Origin: Actinomycetes bacterium
Lineage (GTDB): Bacteria > Actinomycetota > Actinomycetes > Actinomycetales > Cellulomonadaceae
Direction: 5' to 3'
Length of the DNA: 21,210 bases
Assembly: GCA_023432565.1 (NCBI GenBank)
Contig: JAEYUL010000112.1
Span: forward strand, 1 to 21,210
Under the pieces are notes generated by a model. It saw only the letters and a program-made list of their open reading frames with translations, had not been told where the DNA came from and did not search any database. This document shows positions 1 to 7,124 of this stretch, piece after piece (position 1 is the stretch's first letter; every line of letters begins with the position of its first letter). Made by a program: the position numbers and the translations under genes.

Positions 1-1
1 G

Positions 2-1078
2 ACCCCGGCTGACCTCGAGACGCTGCGCGCCGTCGTCGGCCCGGCCCTCAAGGTGCTCGCGCCCACGGGTCGCGTCATCGTCATCGGACGCCCGCCCGAG
101 TCCGCGACGTCGATCGCCCAGGCTGCCGCCCGCCGTGCCGTCGAGGGCATCGTCCGCTCGATCGGCAAGGAGATGCGCGGTGGCGGCACGGCCAACACCG
201 TGCTCGTGGCAGAGGGTGCCGACTCCGGTGTCGACGCCACCGTGCGCTTCCTGCTCTCGGGGCGCTCGGCCTACGTGTCGGGCCAGGTCTTCCACGTGGG
301 CGAGCCGGTGGGCGACGTCGCCGCCCCTGCGGACTGGGACCAGCCGCTCGCCGGCAAGGTCGCCGTCGTCACCGGCGCCGCCCGCGGCATCGGCGCCGCC
401 ATCGCCGAGACGCTGGCGCGTGACGGAGCAACCATCGTCGCCGTCGACGTGCCCGCCGCCGGTGGTCCGCTCGCCGAGGTCGCCAACCGACTCGGTGGCA
501 CGGCCCTCCAGCTCGACGTCACGACCGAGGACGCCGGCGACAGGATCGTCGAGCACGCCCAGGCGCGCCACGGCGGTTTCGACATCGTCGTGCACAACGC
601 CGGGATCACCCGCGACAAGCTGTTCGCGAACATGACCGAGGCGCAGTGGGACGCCGTGATCGCCGTGAACCTCGCCGCGCAGCTGGCGATCAACGAGGCG
701 CTGCTGACCTCCGGCGACTTCACCGACGCCCCGCGTATCGTCTCGATCTCCTCGACCACGGGGCTGGCGGGCAACCGCGGCCAGGCCAACTACGCCGCGA
801 CGAAGGGCGGCGTGATCGGGATGGTCCGTGCGACCGCGCCGCTGCTCGAGCCGTTCGGCGGCACCGCCAACGCGGTGGCACCCGGGTTCATCGAGACCGA
901 GATGACGGCCAGGATGCCCGCCCTGCCCCGGCAGGTCGCGCGGCAGATGAACTCGCTGCAACAGGGCGGGCAGCCGGTGGACGTCGCCGAGGCCGTCGCG
1001 TTCCTGTGCTCGCCGCAGGCCGGCGGGATCGTCGGGCGCACGCTGCGGGTGTGCGGTCAGCACGTGGTCGGCGCGTGA
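2..1078 (+). CDS. fabG: 3-oxoacyl-ACP reductase, FabG4-like long form (5' partial)
   Basis: NADPH-dependent beta-ketoacyl reductase of the short-chain dehydrogenase family. The reading frame is open from base 2, so the start lies outside the window and 358 residues are visible. The C-terminal Rossmann domain carries every SDR landmark: the cofactor loop TGAARGIG, the NAG motif (HNAGIT), the catalytic Ser in VSISSTTG and the YAATK catalytic Tyr/Lys pair. About 110 residues before the TGAARGIG loop form a degenerate first domain (VIVIGRPP, AAARRAVEGIVRSIGKEM), which is the two-domain layout of the high-molecular-weight FabG4 family (about 450 residues in Mycobacterium, by family knowledge). Roughly 90 residues are therefore missing. 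The stop overlaps the next gene's GTG by 4 bp, so the two are translationally coupled. The reductase/dehydratase pairing suggests acyl-CoA or acyl-ACP elongation. Confidence 0.9.
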   Translation, partial: TPADLETLRAVVGPALKVLAPTGRVIVIGRPPESATSIAQAAARRAVEGIVRSIGKEMRGGGTANTVLVAEGADSGVDATVRFLLSGRSAYVSGQVFHVGEPVGDVAAPADWDQPLAGKVAVVTGAARGIGAAIAETLARDGATIVAVDVPAAGGPLAEVANRLGGTALQLDVTTEDAGDRIVEHAQARHGGFDIVVHNAGITRDKLFANMTEAQWDAVIAVNLAAQLAINEALLTSGDFTDAPRIVSISSTTGLAGNRGQANYAATKGGVIGMVRATAPLLEPFGGTANAVAPGFIETEMTARMPALPRQVARQMNSLQQGGQPVDVAEAVAFLCSPQAGGIVGRTLRVCGQHVVGA

Positions 1079-1962
1079 CGCTCGTCGACCTGCCCGCCGT
1101 GCCTGGGCTCGGCGGGCTGTACGTGCGCGGCGCGGCCACCTCGGGCCGGCTCGCGCTCGCGCGTCGGACCGGCCGTGCGCCCTCGTCGCTGCCGGACGTC
1201 GCCTACCGCGTGCGCGGCGTGCAGCCCACGCTCGAGCACCTGACCGCGTTCCAGCGGCTCGTGGGCGAGACCGCGGCCGACACCCTGCCCGCCGGGTTCG
1301 TGCACGTGCTGGCATTCCCGGTCGCCGTCGCGCTCATGGCCCGTGCGGACTTCCCTCTGCCGCTCGCGGGCATGGTGCACCTGTCGAACGTCGTCGAGCA
1401 GCGCCGGCCGGTCCGGTACGACGAGCCGCTCGACGTGGTCGCGACCGCACGCGACCTGCGGCCGCACCGCGCCGGCACGCAGGTCGACCTCGTCGTCGAG
1501 GTCACGGCCGACGACGAGCTCGTGTGGCAGGGCACCTCGACGTACCTCGCCAAGGGTGTGCGGCTGGACGACGAGACCGCGGACGACGACGAGCGCGAGC
1601 CGTTCGTCGCGCCGCTGCCCACCGGCCAGTGGCGCCTGCCTGCCGACACGGGCCGCCGATACGCCGCGGTGTCCGGCGACCGCAACCCCATCCACCTGTG
1701 GCCGCTGACCGCCAAGGCGCTCGGCTACGCCCGGCCGATCGCGCACGGCATGTACACCGCGTCCCGGCTGCTCGCGGACCTCGGGCCGGCGCGCGGGGAG
1801 GCGTTCGTGTGGTCGGTGGAGTTCGCCAAGCCGATCCTGCTGCCTGCCACGGTCGCGACCGCGGTCCGACGCTCGTCGGACGCCTCGTCGTTCACGATGG
1901 CGGCCTGGCACCCCCGCACCGGCAAGCCCCACGCCCTCGCCTCGGTCGCCCCCGTGACCTGA
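1075..1962 (+). CDS. MaoC-like double-hotdog (3R)-hydroxyacyl dehydratase (HtdX type)
   Basis: A 295-residue protein starting at the GTG inside the GTGA overlap with the upstream reductase. The C-terminal hotdog domain has the hydratase-2 signature YAAVSGDRNPIHLWP, with the catalytic Asp and His, followed by the characteristic GYARPIAHGMYT segment. The N-terminal half is a second, degenerate hotdog domain without that motif, as in the HtdX family. It should hydrate/dehydrate (3R)-hydroxyacyl thioesters produced by the FabG-like partner. The same order (long FabG then HtdX) is the mycobacterial Rv0242c-Rv0241c pair (established knowledge). Involvement in a particular lipid pathway cannot be read from the sequence. 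Confidence 0.88.
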   Translation: MTLVDLPAVPGLGGLYVRGAATSGRLALARRTGRAPSSLPDVAYRVRGVQPTLEHLTAFQRLVGETAADTLPAGFVHVLAFPVAVALMARADFPLPLAGMVHLSNVVEQRRPVRYDEPLDVVATARDLRPHRAGTQVDLVVEVTADDELVWQGTSTYLAKGVRLDDETADDDEREPFVAPLPTGQWRLPADTGRRYAAVSGDRNPIHLWPLTAKALGYARPIAHGMYTASRLLADLGPARGEAFVWSVEFAKPILLPATVATAVRRSSDASSFTMAAWHPRTGKPHALASVAPVT

Positions 1963-1970
1963 CTCACCGC

Positions 1971-2096
1971 GACCCAGCGCCTGCTCCGGCTCTCCCTCTC
2001 CCCAGCCGGAGCGACCGCAGGTTCGACGGACTGCCCTCCCGCGACCCCGTCCTTGCTCCGACTCTCCGCGCTCGTCACCGGAGCGAGCGCAGGGTC
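1971..2096. repeat. Two direct copies of a dyad repeat in a convergent intergenic gap
   Basis: Two about 54-bp units (1971-2024 and 2043-2096) align to each other. Each has internal dyad symmetry: the left arm contains TGCTCCG and the right arm contains CCGGAGCGA followed by CGCAGG. Unit 1 has a perfect 9-bp inner stem (GCTCCGGCT 1983-1991 with 2004-2012, 12-nt loop). Unit 2 has a longer imperfect stem (2043-2060 with 2079-2096). They lie between the stops of convergent genes, so they may act as bidirectional terminators. The right-arm sequence recurs at 9917-9936 and 9989-10008, so this looks like a dispersed repeat family. Confidence 0.6.
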
Positions 2097-2135
2097 GGTC
2101 TGAGCGGGCTCGGGGAGTCGCGCGCAGGTGGTCGG

Positions 2136-3437
2136 TCAGGCGGGGAGCCAGCCCGCGAGCGCCGCGACGGCGCGGGCGATCTCCTCGGGCGTGCGGTCCG
2201 CGGTGCCGACGCGGTGGACCGAGGGCGGACAGCCACGCTCGAGGGCGCGCGCCGCACGGTCGCTGCGTGCCACGTGCGCGTCGAGCTCGGCGCCGCCCTC
2301 GCGCTGCGCGAGGCGGTCGTGCGCCGTGGCGTCGTCGGCCGTGAGCAGCACCGCCGTCACGTGCGGGTTGTCGCCCATCGCAGCGGCCAGGTCGTCGGCG
2401 TACTGCGGGCTGACGGTCTGCGAGTAGACGAGGCGCCGGTAGCCCAGGTCCCGGTAGGCCGACCAGACCGCGGCCAGGTTGCGCTCCGCGAGCCGCGCGG
2501 CGTGCGGTGCGGGGTGGGCGAGGTCGAGGTAGTCGCCCTCCATCACGGCGTGCCGCACGTCCCGTGCGACCAGGAGGGCGTGCAACGCGTGCGCGACGCT
2601 CGTCTTGCCCACGCCCGACCGCCCGCCGATGAGCACGACCTGCGACCGCTCACCGCTCACGTCGGCACGGGTGCTCCTGCCGGTCCGGCTGCCCCCGCCG
2701 GTCCGGGTGCTCCCGCCGGTCCGGGTGCTCACGCCGGTCCAGGTGCTCACGTCGGACCGAGAGCTCACGTCGGAACGGGAGCTCACGTCGGACCGGGTGC
2801 TCGCGGTCACGCGCGCGGACTCGTCGGGGGCCACGTCGTGCTCGGGGGCCGCCTCGTCGGGCACCGCCAGACCCAGGCGCTCGCGCAGCCGCGCGCGGAC
2901 GGCCGGCCACTCGTCGGAGAGGATCGAGAAGTACACCGAGTCGCCGCGCGACCCGTCCGGGGCGATCCGGTGACCGCGCAGGCGGCCCTCCTCGACCGCG
3001 CCGAGCCGGGCGACGGCCGAGAGCGAGCGCGCGTTGCGTGCGTCGACCCGCAGCGCCACGCGGTGCACGCCCCACTCCTCGAAGGCGTGCGTGAGGAGCG
3101 CCAGCTTGGTCGCGGGGTTGACGTGCGTGCCCCACACCGCGGGGGCGTAGAACGTGTGCCCCACTTCGAGCCTGCCCAGGCGCAGGTCCACGTCGTAGAA
3201 GGACGTCGCGCCGAGCACCGCGCCGCTCGCGTCGTCGAGCACGGCGAACGCGTAGCGCGCGGGCGTCGCCAGGGCCTGCTCGAGCTCGGCGAGCATCGCC
3301 GCCTCGTCGCGCGGGGTCGGCGTCGCCATGCCGCGCCACACGCGGTCGTCGACGAACGACACGAGGTCGGGCGCGTGCTGCGGCCCCACGGGGACGAGGC
3401 GGACTCCGGGGCCGACGAACGTGAGGTCGTGGTGCAC
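2136..3437 (-). CDS. GNAT acetyltransferase fused to a P-loop kinase-like domain through hexapeptide repeats
   Basis: A 433-residue protein starting at GTG 3437 (VHHDLTFVGPG), where GNAT homology begins; an open extension upstream looks non-coding. Residues about 5-185 are a RimJ/RimL-type N-acetyltransferase, with DDASGAVLGATSFYDVD, then a hydrophobic/aromatic stretch and VDARNARSLSAVARLGA, the usual acetyl-CoA-binding C-terminal part. Residues 213-260 are eight six-residue units (STRSDV-like, then STRTGG-like). Residues about 263-433 are a small nucleotide-kinase fold with Walker A GRSGVGKT (272-279), an acidic EGDYLDL segment and a late AQREGGAELDAH helix, like gluconate-kinase/AAA_33 ATPases. 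The two enzymes are usually separate proteins. The substrate is unknown. It is divergent from the pentapeptide gene, and no strong ribosome binding site is seen. Confidence 0.75.
   Translation of the reverse strand: MHHDLTFVGPGVRLVPVGPQHAPDLVSFVDDRVWRGMATPTPRDEAAMLAELEQALATPARYAFAVLDDASGAVLGATSFYDVDLRLGRLEVGHTFYAPAVWGTHVNPATKLALLTHAFEEWGVHRVALRVDARNARSLSAVARLGAVEEGRLRGHRIAPDGSRGDSVYFSILSDEWPAVRARLRERLGLAVPDEAAPEHDVAPDESARVTASTRSDVSSRSDVSSRSDVSTWTGVSTRTGGSTRTGGGSRTGRSTRADVSGERSQVVLIGGRSGVGKTSVAHALHALLVARDVRHAVMEGDYLDLAHPAPHAARLAERNLAAVWSAYRDLGYRRLVYSQTVSPQYADDLAAAMGDNPHVTAVLLTADDATAHDRLAQREGGAELDAHVARSDRAARALERGCPPSVHRVGTADRTPEEIARAVAALAGWLPA
2658..2801 (-). repeat. 18-bp tandem repeat, 8 units, coding for hexapeptides
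   Basis: 144 bp made of exactly eight 18-bp units inside the GNAT-kinase gene, encoding residues 213-260. Units near the acetyltransferase encode (S/A-linked) STRSDV/SSRSDV and the later ones STRTGG or GSRTGR. Because 18 is a multiple of three, unit gain or loss would change linker length without shifting the frame. Confidence 0.85.
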
Positions 3438-3546
3438 GCGGGCGATCGTGCCACGCCCCGCGTGGCCGGACCGAGCCGTTATCCGAGGGGCCGGCCGCAC
3501 GGCGGCGCGCCCTGCCGGGACCGACCCGCCGTGGCAGGGTGAGCGC

Positions 3547-4137
3547 ATGCGGCTGCTGGAACCCGGTGGGGACTACGACGGCCTGACGCTGCGGGGCGAG
3601 CGGTTCGACGCGCAGGACGGCAGCGAGGCGCGGTTCCTGGACTGCACGTTCGAGCAGTGCACGCTCGACGAGACGGACCTGTCCCACGCGCGGCTCGTCG
3701 ACTCGTCGTGGACCGGCGTGCGCTCGTCGACCGTGAGCCTCGCGAGCGCGACGTGGCAGGACGGCGCACTCACGGACTGCCGGCTCGGCGCCGTGCAGGC
3801 GTACGGGTCGCGGTGGACGCGCGTGCAGGTCGTCGGCGGGAAGATCGACTACCTGAACCTGCGTGACGCGACGCTCGAGCACGTGCGGTTCGTCGGCGTC
3901 GTGGTCGACGAGCTCGACCTCGCTCGCGTGCGCGCGCTCCACCTGACGTTCGAGGACTGCCGCATGCGGCGGCTCGACGTCACGGGTGCGGTGCTCCAGG
4001 AGGCCGACGTGCGGGGCATCACCGACCTGCAGCACCTCGACGGCGTCGCGGGGCTCGCGGGGGCGACCGTCAGCAGCGAGCAGCTGGTCGAGCTGGCGCC
4101 GGCGCTCGCCGAGCACCTCGGGCTGCGCGTGCGCTGA
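3547..4137 (+). CDS. Pentapeptide-repeat protein
   Basis: A 196-residue soluble protein. The ATG at 3547 is preceded by the purine-rich AGGGTGAG. Successive A(D/N)LXX-like pentapeptides can be followed: FLDCTFEQCTLDETDLSHARLVDSSWTGV, then SLASATWQDGALTDCRLGAV, then LNLRDATLEHVRFVGV and LDLARVRALHLTFEDCRMRRLDVTGAVLQEADVRGI (shown here as separated motifs; spacing of L/F every five residues is clear). This predicts a right-handed quadrilateral beta-helix from about residue 20 to 165, followed by a short helical tail. Known members include DNA-gyrase-protecting Qnr/MfpA proteins, but no feature here establishes gyrase binding. It shares a 109-bp divergent gap with the GNAT-kinase gene. Confidence 0.85.
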   Translation: MRLLEPGGDYDGLTLRGERFDAQDGSEARFLDCTFEQCTLDETDLSHARLVDSSWTGVRSSTVSLASATWQDGALTDCRLGAVQAYGSRWTRVQVVGGKIDYLNLRDATLEHVRFVGVVVDELDLARVRALHLTFEDCRMRRLDVTGAVLQEADVRGITDLQHLDGVAGLAGATVSSEQLVELAPALAEHLGLRVR

Positions 4138-4158
4138 GCGCACGAGGTCTCGCCCGGG

Positions 4159-4266
4159 TCAGGCCGGCACGCAGCTCAGGCCTGTACGCGGCTCAGCCCG
4201 GCACGACGACCGCGCACGTCAGGCGGGCGCGTCATACGCACACGTCAGGCGGGCACGTCAGGCGAG
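4159..4266. repeat. Two adjacent micro-tandem arrays (17 bp x3 and 13 bp x4)
   Basis: TCAGG/TCAGC starts recur at 4159, 4176 and 4193 (17-bp period, consensus TCAGGCCGGCACGCRGC). Then CACGTCAGGCGGG recurs at 4215, 4241 and 4254, with a degenerate copy at 4228 (13-bp period). The last unit contains the stop of the TetR-type gene. Since 13 is not a multiple of three, the repeated TCA provides minus-strand TGA stops in all three frames (4258, 4245, 4232). Confidence 0.7.
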
Positions 4267-4793
4267 CACCATCGACAGCGCGGTCGCGGCGAGCGCGCGC
4301 GGGTCGTCGGGGACGGTCCCGACCGCGGCGAGCTGCCCGAGGCCGACGACGGTCGCGAGCGCGACAAGCGAACGTCGCCGCGCCTCCTCGGGCGCGTGAC
4401 CCAGCTCGACGAGCAGGTCGGCGAGGTAGTCGACGCGTCGCTGCGAGACACGTGCCACCACGTCGCCGACGCCCTCAGCGGCGGCCTGGACGTAGAGCGT
4501 GGCGGAGTCGGGCCGCTGGTGGGCGACGGCGGCGAACAACGCCTCGAGCCGTTCGGGCGTCGCCCCCCTGCCTGCGCGAGGGCGATGGTCGCGTCGGTGC
4601 GCTCGGCCTCCCACCGGTCGACGACCGCGCGTACGAGCTCGGCACGGTCGGCGAAGTGCCAGTAGAAGGAGCCCTTGGTCGCCCCGAGCGAGCGCGCGAG
4701 CGGCTCGACGCGGACGGCGGCGAGGCCGTCGGTCAGGAACGTCCCGTACGCGGCGTCCACCCATGCCTGCCGGGTCGTCGAGGCCTTGACCAT
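4258..4793 (-). pseudogene. TetR-family regulator interrupted by a frameshift in a G tract
   Basis: The N-terminal frame from ATG 4793 reads MVKASTTRQAWVDAAYGTFL, followed by the classic TetR helix-turn-helix (LARSLGATKGSFYWHFADRAELV) and then VVDRWEAERTDATIALAQAG. Past that point this frame becomes nonsense-like, while the neighbouring frame continues a proper TetR ligand domain (ATPERLEALFAAVA, then VARVSQRRVDYLADLLVELG) to the stop at 4258. The switch occurs at a run of six C on the + strand (4563-4568, six G in the coding strand); one extra G would restore a 179-residue protein. As written, the product is 182 residues ending at 4245, with an intact DNA-binding part and a scrambled C-terminus. 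Sequencing error, true mutation or slippage cannot be separated here. An inverted-repeat operator abuts the start codon. Confidence 0.75.
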
Positions 4794-4831
4794 GATCCGT
4801 ACGGTCACTCCCATACGGCACCGTACGGATC
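4794..4831. promoter_or_regulatory. Predicted TetR operator, 12-bp perfect inverted repeat
   Basis: GATCCGTACGGT (4794-4805) and its exact reverse complement ACCGTACGGATC (4820-4831) flank a 14-bp spacer that itself holds a third, near-identical half, CCATACGG (4811-4818). Each arm contains the palindrome CCGTACGG. It directly abuts the regulator's start codon and lies 84 bp before the divergent gene. A TTGACC -35-like element for the + strand sits at 4786-4791, so bound repressor would cover both promoters. Confidence 0.75.
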
Positions 4832-4914
4832 GGGGCGCCTGCCGGACCGCGGCGCCGGTGGCCAGCGGTCTCGGCGGGGTGACCGCCCAGCCGACGAGCA
4901 CGAGGGGGACGACG

Positions 4915-5376
4915 ATGACAGGCACGCGCTGGTCGCTCGCGCTGCGGGACTTCCCGCCGGACTACGCCGACACGACGATCATCCGGCTTCCCGCGGGCGC
5001 CCCGACCGCCCCCCGCACGTGGGCCACCACCACGTTCTCCCTGCGCACGATGCCCGGCTGGGTCCGCGGCGCGCTCGGGCTGCGCCAGCTGCTGGCACCA
5101 CTCATCGGCGTGCCACGCGCTCCGCGGTCGACGTTCGAGGTGGGCGAGGTCCTGGCGGACGCGACGGGCGGCGAGGCGCTCATCGTCGCCGACGACCGCC
5201 ACCTCGACTTCCGCTGCGGCGTCGCGGTCGACGCGTCGGCAGGCCTGGTCTCGGTCACCACCAACGTGCGGCTGCACAACCGCCGCGGTCGGCTCTACTT
5301 CCTGCCCGTCCGCGTGCTGCACCCCGTCGTCGTGCGCAGCATGCTGCACCGCGCCGCCCACGTGCTCGCCCCGTGA
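4915..5376 (+). CDS. DUF2867-like protein, probable target of the adjacent TetR
   Basis: A 153-residue protein starting at ATG 4915, seven bases after a strong GAGGGGGA ribosome binding site. The N-terminus (WSLALRDFPPDYADTTIIRLP) leads into RTWATTTFSLRTMPGWVRGALGLRQLLAPLIG, then EVLADATGGEALIVADDRHLDFRCGVAVD and a beta-rich VSVTTNVRLHNRRGRLYFLPVRVLHPVVVRSML segment (motifs separated). This resembles DUF2867-type proteins often found beside TetR regulators; I assign the family by resemblance only. The protein has no signal peptide. Its divergent pairing with the TetR gene across the operator suggests it is the regulated gene. The biochemical function is unknown. Confidence 0.75.
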   Translation: MTGTRWSLALRDFPPDYADTTIIRLPAGAPTAPRTWATTTFSLRTMPGWVRGALGLRQLLAPLIGVPRAPRSTFEVGEVLADATGGEALIVADDRHLDFRCGVAVDASAGLVSVTTNVRLHNRRGRLYFLPVRVLHPVVVRSMLHRAAHVLAP

Positions 5377-5484
5377 CGGAGGCGGAGCGACGCCCGCGCG
5401 GACGGCCGATGCGGCCCGCGCCGACGCTCAGCCCGCGTCACCGACCGAGCGCCGATGCCTCGCGCGCGGCCCGGCGCCGTCTCG

Positions 5485-6915
5485 TCAGTCCAGCGCCGGC
5501 CCGCACGCCGCCGCCGCGGTCGCGGCCAGGTGGTCCAGGCCGTGCACCTCGATCAGCGGACGCGTGTCGTCGACCACCGCCCAGCAGCCGTCGACGACCT
5601 CGTACCGCGACTGCGGGCCTGCTGTCACGTACGCGCGCAGCGCGGTGACCAGGCGATCGACGGCCTCGCTCGACGTCCCGACGCCGACCGACGCACGGAT
5701 CGCCCCGTCCTGGGCGCCGAGCCGGGCGAGCAGAGGGTGTGCGCAGAACCGGCCGTCGCGCACCCCGATGCCGTGCTCGGCCGCGAGGTAGGCGGCGACA
5801 AGGCCCGGGTTGTGATCGGCAACCGTGAACGTCACGACGCCGACCGGTTCGTCGGAGTCCGGCCAGATGCGCACGACCCGCACGCCCGGCACCTGCTCGA
5901 GGCCCTGGACGAGCCGCGAGCGCAGCGCCGACTCGTGCGCAGCCAGTGCTCCGGCGGGCAGCGCAGCGAGCGTGTCGCACGCCTGCGCCAGCGCGATCGC
6001 ACCGACGACGTTCGGCGACCCGGCCTCGTGCCGCGCCGGGGCCGGCTGCCACACCGTCCGCTCGGCGCGCACGTCGCGCACCGCACCTCCCCCTGCGAGG
6101 TACGGCGTGCCCGTGTCGAGCCAGTCGCGGCGGCCCACCAGCACGCCCGCACCGAACGGCGCGTACGTCTTGTGCCCCGAGAACGCCACGTAGTCGGCGC
6201 CCGTGCGAGCCAGCGAGAAGCCGCGGTGCGGGACGAGCTGCGCGCCGTCCACGGCGACACGGGCGCCTGCGGCGTGCGCGATCTCGACCACGCGCTCGAC
6301 GGGCAGCGACTCACCCGTGACGTTGGACGCCCCCGAGACCGTCACCAGCGCGTACGGGTTCGCGGCGAGCTCGGCGGCGAGCGTCTCGAGCGTCTGCGCG
6401 ACCGTCGCGGCGATCGGCAGGATCGTCGTGCGGTGCCCGTGCCGGTCGGACGTGCGCAGCCACGGCAGCAGGTTCGCGTGGTGCTCGAGGTCGAGCACCA
6501 GCACGCGCTCACCCGCGGGGACGACCCCCGCGAGCAGGTTCAGCGAGTCGGTCGTGTTGCGGGTGACCACCGCGACGTCGTCGTCTCGCGCGTCGACGAA
6601 CCGCGCGATCGTCTGCCGTGCGGACTCGTACAGCGCGGTGGAGACCTGCGAGAGGTACCCCGCACCCCGGTGCACGGACGCGTACAGCGGCAGCACCTCG
6701 GCGACCCTGTCCGCCACGGTGTGCAGCGCCGGCGCGCTGGCCGCGTAGTCGAGGTTGGCGTAGACGCGCTGGGTCCCGTCGACGAGCGGCACCGTCGTGG
6801 TGCCGCCGACGACGGGCAGCAGCGCCTCGACGGGCGCGAGGGCGGCCGTCCCGCTCGTCGGGGTGCCCGACGAGCCGGCCTCGAGACACGCGGAGTGCTC
6901 GGCGAGGGCGGTCAT
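5485..6915 (-). CDS. Class V aminotransferase, cysteine-desulfurase (SufS/CsdA)-like
   Basis: A PLP enzyme of 476 residues. Fold type I landmarks are LDYAASAP (55-62), RNTTDSLNLLAG, the HH pair at 145-146 that stacks on PLP, D223 in VAVDGAQ, and the Schiff-base lysine K249 in AFSGHKTYAPFGAGVLVG. A SufS-like active-site cysteine is present at C391 in VRDGRFCAHPL, which supports desulfurase or related C-S chemistry rather than plain transamination. It is longer than SufS (about 410), with about 50 extra N-terminal residues and a C-terminal extension (about 430-476). It is not in a suf operon. Its leader holds a SAM-IV riboswitch, so it belongs to the methionine/SAM regulon. ATG 6915 is set by GGAGG seven bases upstream. 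Exact substrate (cysteine, or another sulfur amino acid) is open. Confidence 0.85.
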   Translation of the reverse strand: MTALAEHSACLEAGSSGTPTSGTAALAPVEALLPVVGGTTTVPLVDGTQRVYANLDYAASAPALHTVADRVAEVLPLYASVHRGAGYLSQVSTALYESARQTIARFVDARDDDVAVVTRNTTDSLNLLAGVVPAGERVLVLDLEHHANLLPWLRTSDRHGHRTTILPIAATVAQTLETLAAELAANPYALVTVSGASNVTGESLPVERVVEIAHAAGARVAVDGAQLVPHRGFSLARTGADYVAFSGHKTYAPFGAGVLVGRRDWLDTGTPYLAGGGAVRDVRAERTVWQPAPARHEAGSPNVVGAIALAQACDTLAALPAGALAAHESALRSRLVQGLEQVPGVRVVRIWPDSDEPVGVVTFTVADHNPGLVAAYLAAEHGIGVRDGRFCAHPLLARLGAQDGAIRASVGVGTSSEAVDRLVTALRAYVTAGPQSRYEVVDGCWAVVDDTRPLIEVHGLDHLAATAAAACGPALD

Positions 6916-6927
6916 GGAGGTACCTCC
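6916..6927 (-). promoter_or_regulatory. Palindromic ribosome binding site of the SAM-IV gene
   Basis: The 12 bases immediately before the start codon are a perfect palindrome, GGAGGTACCTCC. In the mRNA the Shine-Dalgarno GGAGG is followed by its own complement CCUCC, so it can fold on itself or dimerise. A GC-rich hairpin (CCUGGGG...CCCCGG, 6934-6949) lies just upstream. Together these form a likely expression platform. Confidence 0.5.
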
Positions 6928-6952
6928 GAGGATCCGGGGAGCCCCCAGGGCG

Positions 6953-7066
6953 TCCCGCGCTTGCCGTCACCGGTCGGTGCACGGCCTGGTCGTCACCCGG
7001 GGCACCCCACCGCGGAGGAGGGTTGCCGGCCAGCGAGCCGGGGCTTGACGCTGGCGCTCATGACCT
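6953..7066 (-). promoter_or_regulatory. SAM-IV riboswitch
   Basis: Read on the minus strand, the leader matches the SAM-IV consensus I recall, in order: GGTCATGAGCGCCAGCGTCA, then AAGCCCCGGCTCGCTGGCC, GGCAACCCTCC, CCGCGGTGGGGTGCC, CCGGGTGACGACCAGG. The GGTC at 7065-7062 pairs with GACC to form P1. It is followed by the extra 3' hairpin (CCGT...CACCG/CGGTG...ACGG, about 6965-6985) that distinguishes SAM-IV from SAM-I. SAM binding is expected to turn down the downstream class V aminotransferase. The 3' boundary is approximate. Confidence 0.88.
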
Positions 7067-7073
7067 GACGGCA

Positions 7074-7103
7074 AGCGTGGCGAGCGTCGCCCGCGGCTGT
7101 CAA
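7074..7103 (-). promoter_or_regulatory. Promoter driving the SAM-IV leader
   Basis: A consensus -35 TTGACA (7103-7098) is followed after 18 bp by CACGCT (7079-7074) as a weak -10. The predicted transcript would begin about 7067, exactly at the 5' edge of the riboswitch. Confidence 0.55.
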
Positions 7104-7124
7104 CGCGGAAACGGACACGTCTCG

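Noticed and set aside
53..1078. GTG at 53 as the start of the reductase
   Set aside because: The frame stays open to base 2 with family-like sequence, and the long FabG family needs about 90 more residues upstream.
2658..2801. CRISPR or VNTR outside genes
   Set aside because: The 18-bp units are in frame and encode a linker in a well-supported gene.
1524..3542. Long + strand ORF (672 codons) overlapping three genes
   Set aside because: Composition is Arg/Ala/His-rich shadow coding opposite to or out of frame with recognisable proteins.
5455..7068. Long + strand ORF opposite the class V aminotransferase and SAM-IV leader
   Set aside because: Antisense shadow from GC codon bias; no motifs.
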